Shown here: positions 1-11,375 of the stretch, piece by piece | How positions within the stretch are numbered: the first letter of the stretch is position 1 | Layout: every line of letters starts with the position of its first letter | From: Fusarium oxysporum f. sp. lycopersici 4287 | Lineage: Eukaryota > Ascomycota > Sordariomycetes > Hypocreales > Nectriaceae | Direction of reading: 5' to 3' | NCBI RefSeq assembly: GCF_000149955.1 | Contig: NC_030999.1 | Coordinates: forward strand, 777,136-841,135 | DNA length: 64,000 nt | Notes under the pieces: generated by a model | The model's input: only the letters and a program-made list of their open reading frames with translations | What the model was told of the DNA's origin: nothing | Databases searched by the model: none | Made by a program: the position numbers and the translations under genes

Positions 1-777
1 AAAAAGGCTGGTTGAAGGGTCATAGTGGTAATAAGACAGAAGCTAGTAACTACCCAAAACCTAACGAAGACCTTGTGCCCTCTAGGTTAATATTCCTCAT
101 GTGGCTATTTGATCAGACTTCACAGGGGTTTTGGTCGGCACCAAGAGTTACAGTCACACATAGAATATCAATCTCGTAGTTATAATCGCCATCACGATCC
201 GGTATGCCTTTCAAAGTGACCCCTTCAGTCTTTTATTTGTAGAACAAACTTTGTTGTGAACAGGCATTGTTGTTCAGGCTAACTGCTGATAAAACCACCA
301 GGGGAGTATCGCCTTCTGCTCCTTCTGCCTAATTCGGCCTCGATTCCTGGGCCATACATTAGTGAAGGCTGAGAGGTCTGGTGTTGTGAACGGACATTAT
401 CACTTACCCTAGACTATTGGAAGCGGGAATGGTTAGTATGATCTTAAGAACGTCTAATCCGAGCTCGATGCATCAGAATATAGCGTAGTTCGTTTACATA
501 ATCTATCATAGACGTGGATGTTGTATAACTGAAACTCTGGGCTGACTCTATCTCGCTGACCTGGTATATTGCTAAGGTAATTTGAGGTATATAAGGGACT
601 TGGTTTGAAGAAAAACTTCTGGTTCGCACTTCAGCCCTACTTTCATCCAGAGCCAAGCAACCACTCAATTCATCGCCAAGCTGGCTTGAAATCCTTAACC
701 AAATACCATCAACTATTCCGATATTTGTCGCCCTTCACAACGTCGTGTCAACTGCCGATTCATATACCAACGCGATA
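1..777. other. Intergenic stretch, no feature recognised
   Basis: No convincing coding frame, repeat or RNA gene is seen. Short open frames on the minus strand here have no recognisable motif. Confidence 0.4.
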
Positions 778-1294
778 ATGGCGCAGCAACTCGAGAATCA
801 TGCTCTCAACTTTCATGAAGAAAACTTTTCATGCAAGAGAATGACAGCAAACTTGCTTCATTTTCACCGAGATGCAATGCGGCGTTCTGATACATATCAT
901 AGCATGATACAGACAATCCTTGCGTTCGGGCACGTTGATGTTTATATCCGCGAGCACCTCGAACACCATTTGGCGAGAGTGATTTCGACATTCGATCAGA
1001 GGTTCGGCACGCATCGTACGAGGATAGAGATATCTCGCAGCGCTATTGAGGCCCAGGCTTGCATGGTTCCCCAAACTCAGCGTTCAAAGATTATCGAAAT
1101 ATTAGCCATCAGTTACCTTATTCACGGCGTTCGCAAAGCCTTGCGATTCGATACACAGGAGAACCCACTTAGGGTTCCAGGACACCATCAAACAGAAGAC
1201 GACAGACTCTTTGTAGAGAGAGATGAATTTGTGTTGCGGGAGGAGCGAGATAGCACCATGCTCTCACAACCTGATGGAGAAGATGTATTGGGAA
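778..1294 (+). pseudogene. Hypothetical protein ORF split by a hAT insertion
   Basis: An open frame runs from ATG 778 (the frame is open from a GTG at 745) with no recognised domain; it is rich in His, Arg and Glu. The frame reaches the left target duplication (1287-1294) of the hAT element and then reads a few codons into transposon sequence. If the element and one duplication copy are skipped, the same frame continues after 4251 for about 22 codons to a TGA near 4318. This suggests the element landed close to the 3' end of a pre-existing ORF. The function is unknown, and whether it was ever an expressed gene is uncertain. Confidence 0.4.
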
Positions 1295-4243
1295 CATACA
1301 TGGGCAACCCGTTTAAACGGTCGAATATTTCCTCAAACGTTTGAACGGTTCAAAAATATTGCAAACGGTTAAACGAACGAATAAACGATTTAAACGAACA
1401 AATGAACGATTTATGACGGTGAGAAATATCCACCGCGCCTGCTCTAATACCAGTCGAAATAATGGCCACTATCATCGTCAACGTCCTGAGAGTCACCCTC
1501 CGGCCGTGGGATTCCGATTAAACCCATCCCGTTCTCATGCAGAGGCTGTATGAGTCCTTGACGCAACCAATTGCCCGTACATTCAATCATCTCGATAGTT
1601 TTGCATGTGATTCGTAATCTATCCCATGAATATGTTCTTCTTGCCCCAGAAAACGTCCTCTCCGGCTCCGATGACTCTGCTGGGATAGAAAGAATGCAAA
1701 TAGCCATGCGGCTAAGTTTCGGATACTGCTTTCTCTGCTGTGGTTGACACCACCACTCCAGAGGCGTACAATCCGGAGGGATATCTGTTGCATCAACGTT
1801 GATGAAGCTAGTGAAATCATCCCTAACACTCGCGTTAATACTCCTAACCTCCAGCTTCTTTGATAGTATCGCGAGTTGATTTGGCTTCTTTGCCAGCGGT
1901 GGTGGCATCGACGTCGGGGTGGAGGGATGGTCGCTGGGTTGCTCGTAATTAAATTCCATTTGCCAGAATGCTGTGGCCGAGGCAATAGTATCTTCATGCC
2001 ATTCCTTTGGCCAGTTCTGCTTGATATACGCGATGCGTTTACGGGGATCAAGGAGGAGAGCGGCGGCGTATACGGGAACCTCGTCAGTTAGGCGGTAGTA
2101 TTTAGAGAGGATAAACCATCCCATATCGATGGCTCGAACCATCCGTTCGTCGGAGTGTTCATCCGACTGATATAGCTTCTGATACAATATTAGTAATCGA
2201 CTTGATGTGGATAGATTGAATGGTACCTGTTGTTCTTCGTAATGGAGTAACAACATATCCATCAGCATCAACGATTGTGAGATAGACGAGTCATCTCCCT
2301 CTGCATACAATGTTGCTGAAGCAAATGGCTGAAGAAACGTATGTACTTTGCCTAGCAACTCCCAATCTCCAACTAATAGCCGATTGTCTCCGATGACCTC
2401 TTCGTGATCAGACATGAAGGACTGGATTCTGTCCTTCTTCCTAATCACACGATCAATGACCTGATACCAGGACGACCAGCGGGTACGGTTATCCATCCCT
2501 AAACGCAGTCCCACTGCCTTATCCCACGCATTCTGGTGGAGGCTTGATGAACTTAGCCACACAGCTAAGCCATGAAGCTTGCGTAATGCAGGGACATTCT
2601 CAACGCCGCTAAAGTCGTCAGCCGATATCACGGACGTATTGCTAGCCGTGCTGCCCTTGCGCTTGTGCTTTCTGGCCGGCTCTCCGTTCTTTCTCTTTGC
2701 TGTATTTCGTTCGGCGGCAGCCTTCTTTCGATGAGAGGTTAGGACCTCGGAAAACTGGGAGAGAAGCTCCTCTCCGGTGACACCGGATGCTGACTCGAGT
2801 GCTGCGACTAGAGCCTCTTTAGAAGATGCGAGAAGGAAGGCTTGAAGGGATAGATTAATGATATGCGCGATACAGCGTATACGACGTCCTTTTGCGTTGA
2901 ATTTAATCCACTCAATGTCAGCCTATAGCCTAAACTGCGTAGTTAACTAACCTTATGTCTACTCATTAGCTTGCGTTGTATAGACTCAAGACATGTGTCG
3001 TTTGAAGTCGCGTTGTCACCCGTGTGCCAACCAAGTTTTGACTGTATCCCGTACTTCTCTAAAGTATCGATAACAGCCTGCGCTTGAGCTTCTCCAGAAT
3101 GACTCTCTGCACATTCTGGCAGAGATAGTAGTGCCTTACGAAGCTTGTAGTCTTTATCTACCCATTGTGCACACACAGCAAGTAGAGAATGTCTATGCGG
3201 TGATGTCCAGAGGTCTGTTGAGATATGAATCGGACTTGACGCGGTGGTGAGACTGTCCTTGATCTCACTGCTGTAAAAATCATAGTTTGCTGCAATATAT
3301 CGGACCATCGTACGCCGTGAGGTAATGAGGGAGTCTTTGATGTATGGGTTACAAGCGAGAGCGAGTTGTTTAAACTCGTCCCATTCAATAGCCGAAAAGG
3401 GCACTCTCCGACGCGTGAGTATGCTGATCAATGCTTCCTGATATGCTTGCGGGTTGAAGGCATTTCGAAGTGCGTCCTCGCTTGCTACAGGGCGAAAATG
3501 TGCGGAGATTGAGCGCTGGGTGCCCGATACAGACCTGGTGGATCTGGATGCGACGGGGTGGTTGTTTCTGACGTGATTGGCAGCATTTGCCTTATGGTCG
3601 TATCGTTTATCTCCACACGCAGTGCAAGTATAGATGGTTTTACCTCCAGTCTTGCGTCCGCGTGTATTTGAACGGTCCTTCGTGATGTCCATAATTGAGA
3701 GGAAGTTTGACGGCAATCCATTGACATCTGGGGGGTTTTCTGTAGCACCAATAATAGACGATGTGTCAGATGACATATTGATAGGTAAAAGGCGAGATTT
3801 TGAACTCGGTATCATGGATTGAGACCCAATATCAATGGGTTTTGTGTCGGCCTAGCACCGATACACGAATGCAGACATTGAACAAAAGATCAGTGTAGAT
3901 TGAGGACCATCTCTTCTATCTAAAGAGCGACGAGAGTCGGTCTCTTATACCTGTGTTCAGTCTGCCGATCTCATAGGCAGCAGGCTGTTACCTGACGCTA
4001 GGTATGGTGTAGCGTTCACGCTGACCGTGAAGCTATTCACAATGGTCGTGATCCTTGCCCTTGACCTAAGCGAAGGTCTCCGGAGCTCGACATTTTGAAA
4101 GATTTTTCGAGTGCTAGGGCTGAAAAATCGTTTAACCGTTCAAACGGTTTTAGGATGCCCTTAAACGGTTAAACGATTTAACATGCTTAAACGTTTTAAA
4201 CCGAACGAACGAATGAACGAACGAACGAAAGTGCCCATGTATG
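1295..4243 (-). mobile_element. Complete hAT DNA transposon (copy 1)
   Basis: Both ends carry a perfect 12-bp terminal inverted repeat, catacatgggca (1295-1306) and its complement (4232-4243). They are flanked by an exact 8-bp direct repeat attgggaa (1287-1294 and 4244-4251), the duplication size typical of hAT elements. About 100 bp inside each end is densely packed with aaacg/cgttt motifs, which look like subterminal transposase-binding sites. The single transposase gene inside is uninterrupted, so the copy may be autonomous and recent. Confidence 0.93.
1444..3815 (-). CDS. hAT family transposase, BED finger, intact, one intron
   Basis: Exon 1 is 3815-2952 and exon 2 is 2910-1444, separated by a 41-nt intron (2911-2951; donor GTTAGT, branch CTGAC, acceptor GAG). 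The joined frame has 777 codons including the stop (776 aa). The N-terminal third holds a BED-type zinc finger (CTACGDKRYDHK...HVRNNH), followed by the hAT catalytic core with a DLWTSP segment. The C-terminus has the hATC dimerisation motif (LSIPAESSEPERTFSGARRT). No stop or frameshift is seen. The enzyme would cut and paste the surrounding element in the nucleus. The donor is slightly non-consensus, but the frame fits only with this splice. Confidence 0.88.
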
Positions 4244-4251
4244 ATTGGGAA

Positions 4252-5035
4252 GCTCGTCTGCGGAGACGATTGGCCGCATCTGTGGAGAGATTCGAGAGCA
4301 CCGTATATTCTTATGATTAGTCGAAGCCATTTGGTACCGATGAAGCAGGGTATTCAGAGCCAGCCTTCAGCATCATCAAATCGAATACAACATATTCTGG
4401 TTCTAACTGATCGCATTTGGTCCCCTTTCTAAACTGAACGGACCCTTGTTTCTTTTTCTCTTATTTTTTCCCTTCCCTTTCTTATTCTTTTTCCGTCTTT
4501 CTTTTATTATGGCATAGTAAAGCTATCTAGAGTTCTGATGCCATTGCTGGAGTTGAAGAATATGAAGGCCACTTTTGCTGCTTCCTACTCTCCATGCAGC
4601 CTATCTCGGCGTGCCCAATGGGGTCGCGGATGACCAGCACCGAATAAAGTGAGATTTGGCCTTCGTGAATGCCAATGCGCATAATGATGGATGTACCAAC
4701 GCTCTGCGTATCATCAATCTATAGTGTCTCGTATCGACTGCCATATTTTAGTGCCTTTCACATGATAATTGCATTGACTTTCCAGGATATCGGAATCTGC
4801 TAGCCCTAAACGAACTTTGGTGTCGATCTGGCTTTTGATCTCGCTTCCCTGCTTCCGGTCGACCCTCGATTTTGGACGGTGGAGCTTCTTGCCGCCAATG
4901 GAAACTAGGCTACCTCAGGTTCTACCGAACGTCCATTAAGAGACTTGGCGACGAGAATCAGTGATATACTTTAGGTCCCAGCCCTTTCGTCAGTTTGGTC
5001 TCATTCCTAGCATGCTGAAGTAGGGTAACCTCACG
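4252..5035. other. Intergenic stretch upstream of the LysM-like gene
   Basis: A T/C-rich tract lies at about 4440-4510. Apart from the short tail of the interrupted ORF up to about 4318, no gene is supported. Confidence 0.4.
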
Positions 5036-6613
5036 ATGAAGTCAGTCATTGTTCTTTCCTTGGTCGCCCTGGCTCACGCGAGGTGCGATTATCCCAGCGG
5101 TATAGGCTTGTGGCATCCAGAGAGAGGCCAGAACTTTGCGGTAGTCATGTGGGATTTGGGGATCACTGAACCACAATTCGAGGCGCTCAATCCAACGACA
5201 AATATAAATTTAATTTATCCCGAACTAAGCTACAATGTCACAATCAGACCATCCCGATCAGGAAAGTGGACCGATGGATGTCCGCCTTCCCTTCGCATTA
5301 AGGATATGTCGGACACCTCCATAGTAGATCCAACAACTGAGACACAAGAAACTCCCGAATCCACGCTTGTTGCCGATGCTGATGGGCATCGTCATCGATC
5401 AACTGGCACCATGTATGAGACGGTAGAGACTAGCACTAGATTCAGCACCGTGTTTGCCGATGGCTCTCATCCATCATCTCCATCGGTCGCGGGTGAAACT
5501 CAATCTGCCGGCACGCCCTACCCGCCTTTTACAGAAGGCAAAGGGACTGGCACCAGACCTAAAGCCCATACGGCAACAGAGTCGATAAGTGACGTAACGA
5601 GCAGTGCAACATCGAAGCCTACAGCCCCATCGTCAATAGATGAAGAAGACAGCCTTGCTCATACGAGTGAGCATGACCATTCGAATGTTTCGGCCACGTC
5701 CGAGGCCACTCAGTCAGCATATGTGCCTGAAACGAAACCGACAATCAGTGGAGATCCAGCGGTCAAAACTTCAACTGCTCGGCAGGATATGGCCTCATCG
5801 TACGCCACTGTAAACGACGAAGTTACAGGGACATCAACACTCTCAGATGTCTCGTCCAGTGCCGTGTCATCCGAAATCACGGATACGGTGAGTAAGAATG
5901 AACAAACTCCGGAGTCGGCAACCGAAGCGTCATCTGCTCGGTCGTCAATCACCGACACGACCAAATTAGAGACGGCACCATCATCGCCATCGTCAACAAC
6001 ATCAACGCTTCCACGAACAGATGACTCTCATGATAGCAAGACGGAGAAACCGAGTGGCACCTCGTTCAAGGAAGAACGCACAGTTTCGTCCGAAGACCTT
6101 TCAACTCAGAAGCCCTCAGGAGGAGCTAAGACTGGCGCGCCACCAATCTTGACTACAGATACAGCTACCACTTCGATAGTATCACAAGTATCACAACCGC
6201 ACGGATCAACTGGATCGGCTGTAGTCTCGAGAGACACAACTCTCACTGAACACACATCAACGCAAACTAAGACCGCGAAGGCGGACGCAGCGCCCGACCC
6301 GCTCGTCTCGTCTTTGCCTACTTCGGCGACAACGACGATGAGGACGACGACTAAGGGCGTCACTTCGCCGTATACTGAATCGTTAGACCAGACAGCCAAA
6401 CAAACAACAAATTTGTCGACAGAAACAACTACGTTCGTAACTTCGCCATCAAAGACAACATTGGAGACCACGACCGCTACAAGCTCATACAATGGAGGAG
6501 AGACAAGTTTGCCTCAATGCCTATACGATTCAGTCATGTTCGGTCTCAAGCAGAAGGACGGTGAACTGTTATTGAACATGGCAAAGGATTGTAGATATTT
6601 GATAGAACAATGA
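5036..6613 (+). CDS. Secreted LysM-like protein with long Ser/Thr-rich region
   Basis: The frame has 525 codons. Residues 1-16 form a signal peptide (MKSVIVLSLVALAHA then RC). Residues about 17-75 resemble one fungal LysM module (CDYPSGIGLW, the ITEPQFEALNPTTN segment, then a Y-V strand). Residues about 95-490 are Ser/Thr/Pro/Glu-rich, mucin-like and likely O-glycosylated. The last 30 residues contain two cysteines. LysM modules bind chitin or related glycans, and secreted forms act at the cell wall or in the host apoplast. This protein's role is inferred only. The stop overlaps an ATG (ATGA), and a Cys-containing open frame continues in another phase for 58 codons (6610-6786), so the annotated end may be a frameshift or a missed splice. 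Confidence 0.7.
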   Translation: MKSVIVLSLVALAHARCDYPSGIGLWHPERGQNFAVVMWDLGITEPQFEALNPTTNINLIYPELSYNVTIRPSRSGKWTDGCPPSLRIKDMSDTSIVDPTTETQETPESTLVADADGHRHRSTGTMYETVETSTRFSTVFADGSHPSSPSVAGETQSAGTPYPPFTEGKGTGTRPKAHTATESISDVTSSATSKPTAPSSIDEEDSLAHTSEHDHSNVSATSEATQSAYVPETKPTISGDPAVKTSTARQDMASSYATVNDEVTGTSTLSDVSSSAVSSEITDTVSKNEQTPESATEASSARSSITDTTKLETAPSSPSSTTSTLPRTDDSHDSKTEKPSGTSFKEERTVSSEDLSTQKPSGGAKTGAPPILTTDTATTSIVSQVSQPHGSTGSAVVSRDTTLTEHTSTQTKTAKADAAPDPLVSSLPTSATTTMRTTTKGVTSPYTESLDQTAKQTTNLSTETTTFVTSPSKTTLETTTATSSYNGGETSLPQCLYDSVMFGLKQKDGELLLNMAKDCRYLIEQ

Positions 6614-6786
6614 AAGCCGGTGACAAATGCATCACAATCTACAGGAAAGACTCATCCAAGATTGACTACGCATTCGAAATCTGTCCAAAATACGGTCAGA
6701 ATATAGAAATCCCTTCGGACAGGATAGCTTTTCCCGCAGAGATATTTGTTTTCTTTAAAAGATCTGGCGTTGGTGTAAGTTCCTGA
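6610..6786 (+). CDS. Short Cys-containing ORF overlapping the stop of the LysM-like gene
   Basis: An open frame of 58 codons starts at the ATG overlapping the upstream TGA. Its start (MKAGDKCITIYRK) looks like the first strand of a LysM-type or secreted Cys-rich module, and it has a second Cys (FEICPKYGQN). It reads naturally as a continuation of the upstream protein in another phase. It is probably a displaced C-terminal part rather than a separate gene. Confidence 0.3.
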   Translation: MKAGDKCITIYRKDSSKIDYAFEICPKYGQNIEIPSDRIAFPAEIFVFFKRSGVGVSS

Positions 6787-7148
6787 AACAGCCTCAAGAT
6801 CGTTTTGACGGATCTCAAGGAACGATATCAGTCATCATGGCAATGGAGGATGGTAGGATACTGCGTGCCTCGAATATAAGTTGGAGATTGGGTAATTGGC
6901 TACCAAAGGTAGCAGTCGAGGTAATGATCCAAGAGGTGATGGGGTAGGATTTAGGACGTAATGCTCGCCGGCTTTCTGCCTCTTTTTGGACTCCACCTTC
7001 CTTCTCTCTTCTTAGTCCTTCAGCCAGTCTGCTATGCTACGAGCCCAAGGAATTGGACGTAACAGGAAACTCTTGATTTCCACCTGAAGACAGCTCGTAT
7101 GTACTATAGCACAGTTTGTCGTGCGGTATCTGTTATTGCCGAGGCCTG

Positions 7149-7156
7149 TATATAAG
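7149..7156 (+). promoter_or_regulatory. TATA-like box of the DUF3455-like gene
   Basis: The sequence tatataag lies about 194 bp before the ATG at 7350 and is followed by a C/T-rich tract, a common fungal core-promoter arrangement. Confidence 0.45.
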
Positions 7157-7349
7157 CCTGCTCTCTTGTAGTCCACTTCTGCATTTTTCCCATAGTATCG
7201 TCTGCTTCTTCAACTTATTGGTGATCTACAAAATTGATAAACATTGTATTTTCCTCTTTTCCTTTTTCGCTTCCCTTTATACGTTGTCATATGTTTGACG
7301 TCTCACAAAGTTGCATTCAATCATCACATCGCATCTCGCCACCTTCACT

Positions 7350-8155
7350 ATGCTCGCTAGCTCTCTTCTCATCTTTACTTCAACTGCTTTGACTTTAGCC
7401 TCACCTGCTGAATATCATGGTCGAAGTTCTAGCTGTGAATCTGGAAAGCCTGTGCCTGTGCTTCCTGTTAATGGCGGTCGTAAGTGTTGATCCACCCTTA
7501 ACCTTATGTAACGTCTTGTATCTCACCAACACGACCAACAGCTTCCGAACTCCCCGCTCCTCCTCGAGATGTAACTCTGAAGCACATTGCCCTTGGGTTT
7601 GGTATTCAGAATTATAGCTGCGCTGAGGCTGGTGCTACCCCTGCAGCTATCGGTGCTTTGGCTGTTCTCTACGACGTTACCTGCCTCTATCCAGGTCAAG
7701 CTCATTCGTCTTTAAAAGCCAAGAAATGGGCTTCTCTCCCTTCTGATGTTCTCAATACCAGAAAAGTCCCTCTGAATCGCAATGATGACGGTGGTGCCTC
7801 TCTCACCAATCCTTTCCCCAAGAAACAACCTCTCAAGGTTGAAGGTCTCCGCAAAAGCATCCCCTACCTTGGTCGCCACTTCTTTAACGCTGCTGGTGTC
7901 CCCACTTTCGACCTCGACAAGGCCAACCAGCTCCTCATTGCTAAGAAGATAGACGGTATCAAGGCCCCCGCTTCTGCTCCCGCTGGCCCTGAAGGTACCG
8001 GCGCTGTTGATTGGCTCTACCTGGGGGATGCTGGTGGCAGCCAGGGCGTCTCCCTAGTCTACCGCGTCTTGACCGCAGGGGGTGCTTCTCACGGTTGCAA
8101 GGCCAAGGGCACCGACAGCACCTCTTACACCGCTCTCTATTGGTTCTACGGTTAA
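7350..8155 (+). CDS. Secreted DUF3455-family protein
   Basis: Exon 1 is 7350-7479 and exon 2 is 7542-8155; the intron 7480-7541 has donor GTAAGT and acceptor CAG. The spliced frame gives 247 aa. The N-terminus is a signal peptide (MLASSLLIFTSTALTLASPA). Typical family features follow: PAPPRDVTLKHIALGFGIQNY, the AAIGALAVLYD segment, SIPYLGRHFF and a C-terminal GGASHGC with YTALYWFYG. DUF3455 (malate-dehydrogenase-like annotation in some databases) is a fungal secreted family without an assigned reaction. Codon use is C-ending and ordinary, and the gene looks intact. The start is chosen because it gives a signal peptide and joins in phase. Confidence 0.85.
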
Positions 8156-9443
8156 ATAAAACCAGTCATTGACTATAGAACGGCGGTTTATCGTAAGTTT
8201 ATGAAAATTCCAGACTTGCTTGTAAACATGGATACTTGTATGTTTCAAGATAATCGTTTATGGACAGATACAGGATCTCTGGCTTCCCGAGCAAATACCT
8301 ATGTTATTGGTGTGAGTCAATGCCTTGAGGATATTTGACGGCTTGTTTCTACAAACTGCACGGCTTGGACGGCGCTATAGTCTACGGGAAGTAGTAGTAG
8401 GACAGGTAGTTAGTTGCTGCAGAACGGGTTGAAGTGTATTATCCTGACATGGACCATATTGTGAGCCTGTGTATATATCAACTACGATGCAAATAGCCTG
8501 GGGCTTACTCATATGACGGAACCGGGGCTACACAACACATCCCGTTCTGCGTTCAATACCGTAATTCCTCTTTTCGATTTTCTCTCTCTCTGTTTCGTCG
8601 GTACAGAACCCCAAACCCACCTTTATACTTATTTTATCTCCTGTTTCTGGATCCTGCTATTTACTGTGGCTACCTAGGTTTCAATTCTCTCTGTCACATT
8701 ATGCAGTATTAAACTATCTCTCAAGAGGCTCAAACTGCCGATGAGCTCAACCCAGTTATTTGTGATCTCGCCGAGGGCATGTATTTGGGACCATCTCTAC
8801 TCATTGTTGCGTACTTCGACCGTTATAAGACATATTGAGTTGCGACGTAACAGGAATTCATTGCATGACTCGGCTGTCTTGTTCAGGATATGTACATATT
8901 TATAACAATGCTAGAGTACGAACTACTCCCATTAATGTTCCATTAAATATAAAAATGTCGCAAATTTCTTTTACCAAGTAGAGAATTTTGGGGCCTAGTG
9001 TGGCGCGCTGCCAAGTGTTCACATTCAAGAGGAAAAGGGTTGGCTGCGACTAAACCATGCATTAAACAAGAATAATGAGACCGGCCGTGTAAGCGATGAC
9101 AATCCCCTTCCGTCATTGTGACGCAAAAAGCTGCAAGCGTTTCGGGTGGACAGAGTTTGATCAAGAGTGCCTTGGTGGTTTCACGTCCATGGGATACAAG
9201 GACAACTGCAACCATCACGACGTAGGTTGCGGAGTACGTCGTACAGATAGAAGGCCTGTGGTCAAGTCTTCACTCATTTACCGAGTAATATACACGGTCG
9301 TATCGCCTCACACCCGATATCAAATTCTGCCACTTCCTCTTCGTACATTCGTGTTATCTATCGCTATAACTGAACCGGCTGCGGCAGAGCATACAGGCGA
9401 TGTTGGCTATGTCACCAGACACACTTTCTTGGACTGCCTCTTT
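8156..9443. other. Long intergenic stretch
   Basis: T-rich tracts occur near 8570-8600. Opposed short ORFs at 8943-9218 (minus) and 9096-9482 (plus) overlap each other and lack motifs. No gene is supported. Confidence 0.4.
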
Positions 9444-11375
9444 TTACCGATCCTCGACGATTACGCCGCTGCCACGAGCTAGATGCTGCATATATTTAAC
9501 CGCGATAAAACCCTCGGTCATCGCAGGAGCGAGTGTCGTTCCCGCGCCCTGAGTTCCAAGTAGCGCAACTGATGCGTTACCTCCAGCAAACAAACCCGAG
9601 ATCACGCTTCCATCTGCCCTCAGTACTCTTGCGAACTGGTCAGTCTGAGGACCGCCTCTCGTGCCAGCATCACCGGGAAAGATTCTGATGCCATAAAAGG
9701 GGCTTTCCTGGACAGGGCCTATGCATGGGTTCGGCACCACAGTTGGATCACCGATGAACTGCTGGTACTTGTCCTCGCCCCTATGAAAATACCCATCTCG
9801 ACCTTGATCACACATTTCATTCCACTCGTCCACCGTCGTCTGCAGATTGCGGCTCGGCACATGCATCTGCTCAGCTAGGCCGTCAATAGTATCCGAGCGC
9901 AAGAGCAAGCCTTGTTCGACAGCCTGGTCAATCTGCCAGGTGCTCTTGAGGCTCCCAATGGGATATCTTCTTCTGTATCTCCGATCAAAGACAAGCCAGA
10001 AGGTGGCCGCTTCTACGTCCTCATTCGCTCTCTCATACATGGACCTAACGGCCTCACCGTAGGGCTGAGACTCGGAGAAGAAGCGGCGGCCACAGCCATC
10101 GACTACTATAGAGAACGGCTTGGATATGGCAAACATGGCCTCCGTCACTTTCCCTGTCCTAGGATCGATCATGGTGGGGATGCCCCAGACTTGGCCGAGC
10201 TGTGCACTACCAGCACCGATCCTTTGGCCGGCTCGCAGCGCGATGCCGGCGTCTCCGTCAGATGCAAGGCTCCATTCCGCCTTGGTCGGCATACCTGAAG
10301 TTGCTTCGCTCGTGGCTGTACCCGTAAGGTATGCATCTCTCATCTCCTGGTTCTGTGAGAAACCTCCTGTGGTTAAGATCACACCCAGCGATGCGTGGAT
10401 GTCGACAGATTCGCCACTACCTCTGCGTTGAACCTTTGCTCCTATTACACCATCATCATGTCCAGATAGCAAGAGCTCACTCAGCTCCCATCCAGTCCAG
10501 ATTTCCACATTGTCGTGTTCCTTGCACACCTTGAGGAGCTGAGCGATCAGCGATCGACCCATCGACACAGGCCTCGACATTCCCTTTGGAAGAGCCGAAA
10601 CTTCTGCACGACACTGCCCCGAGGAACGCAGCCTTGTCAAGACTCGAAAGTCCTCGAATCGGGGGATCACGGGTGCGCCATCTGGTTTTGGAAGGTATTT
10701 CTGGTAGTGACCTAGGCTTGCCGCATCAAAAACCGCGGGGTCCAAGGTGCGACCATGGTGGACCGCACCTTCGATGTGCGGGTGATAGTCTGGAAACTGG
10801 GATGGTTTGGCCATCCATCGGAAGCCTTGGTCTCTGAAGTATTTCATCATCTCGGGTCCCTGCGTCAAAAATGCGTCGAGACGCTCATCACGTAGGCGCC
10901 CATGGAAGGCTTGTTCCTCAAGACTTGAGCATGTAAGTTTCGCCACAGCATTGATGTAGCGGGCGGCTTGTTCTTTGCTATCTTGGATGCCAGTTCCCTG
11001 CATGAGGAAATTGTTGGGCATCCACATGCAGCCACCGGACCTGAAAGTCGTGCCGCCAACGTGATCTTCCTTCTCAGCGAGGATGACTCTGAGCCCTGGA
11101 TCATGCGCCGCGGCCGCTGCTGCTAAGCCGGCAGCGCCAGCACCTATGATGAGAATGTCGCATTTGATAACTGATGTTCGTTGATGGTTGGGCGCTTGGT
11201 GATGACCAAAATCTTGATGACCTGTGGCGCACGTCATCTCTTCTTGGTCAAGCGATGGCATGGCTTGGTTCCTTTGTTTGTCAACAGGTGAGATGGACGT
11301 GTGGTTCTTGTATAGGCTTATTCTTCCCATATTCGAATTTATGCCATTGAGATGTCTTGACTTCATCTTATACAA
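9444..11375 (-). CDS. FAD-dependent oxidoreductase, 3-ketosteroid dehydrogenase / fumarate reductase flavoprotein type
   Basis: The frame has 643 codons in one exon. A Rossmann FAD motif near residue 75 (ILIIGAGAAGLAAAAAA) is followed by GGTTFRSGGCMWMPNN, the arrangement of the FAD_binding_2 family (3-ketosteroid-delta1-dehydrogenases, fumarate reductases). A distal FAD/substrate segment lies near the C-terminus (GLFAGGNASVALLGTQGAGT). The 60-70 residues before the motif include several Met codons (for example MPSLDQEEMTC), so the true start is uncertain. The family removes or adds hydrogen across C-C bonds next to a carbonyl. The substrate is unknown; no cluster partner is visible nearby. 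The frame is intact. Confidence 0.82.
   Translation of the reverse strand: MYKMKSRHLNGINSNMGRISLYKNHTSISPVDKQRNQAMPSLDQEEMTCATGHQDFGHHQAPNHQRTSVIKCDILIIGAGAAGLAAAAAAHDPGLRVILAEKEDHVGGTTFRSGGCMWMPNNFLMQGTGIQDSKEQAARYINAVAKLTCSSLEEQAFHGRLRDERLDAFLTQGPEMMKYFRDQGFRWMAKPSQFPDYHPHIEGAVHHGRTLDPAVFDAASLGHYQKYLPKPDGAPVIPRFEDFRVLTRLRSSGQCRAEVSALPKGMSRPVSMGRSLIAQLLKVCKEHDNVEIWTGWELSELLLSGHDDGVIGAKVQRRGSGESVDIHASLGVILTTGGFSQNQEMRDAYLTGTATSEATSGMPTKAEWSLASDGDAGIALRAGQRIGAGSAQLGQVWGIPTMIDPRTGKVTEAMFAISKPFSIVVDGCGRRFFSESQPYGEAVRSMYERANEDVEAATFWLVFDRRYRRRYPIGSLKSTWQIDQAVEQGLLLRSDTIDGLAEQMHVPSRNLQTTVDEWNEMCDQGRDGYFHRGEDKYQQFIGDPTVVPNPCIGPVQESPFYGIRIFPGDAGTRGGPQTDQFARVLRADGSVISGLFAGGNASVALLGTQGAGTTLAPAMTEGFIAVKYMQHLARGSGVIVEDR

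Noticed and set aside
9096..9482. 128-codon plus-strand frame
   Set aside because: It overlaps the 3' end of the FAD oxidoreductase and a competing minus frame, with no motif or start context.
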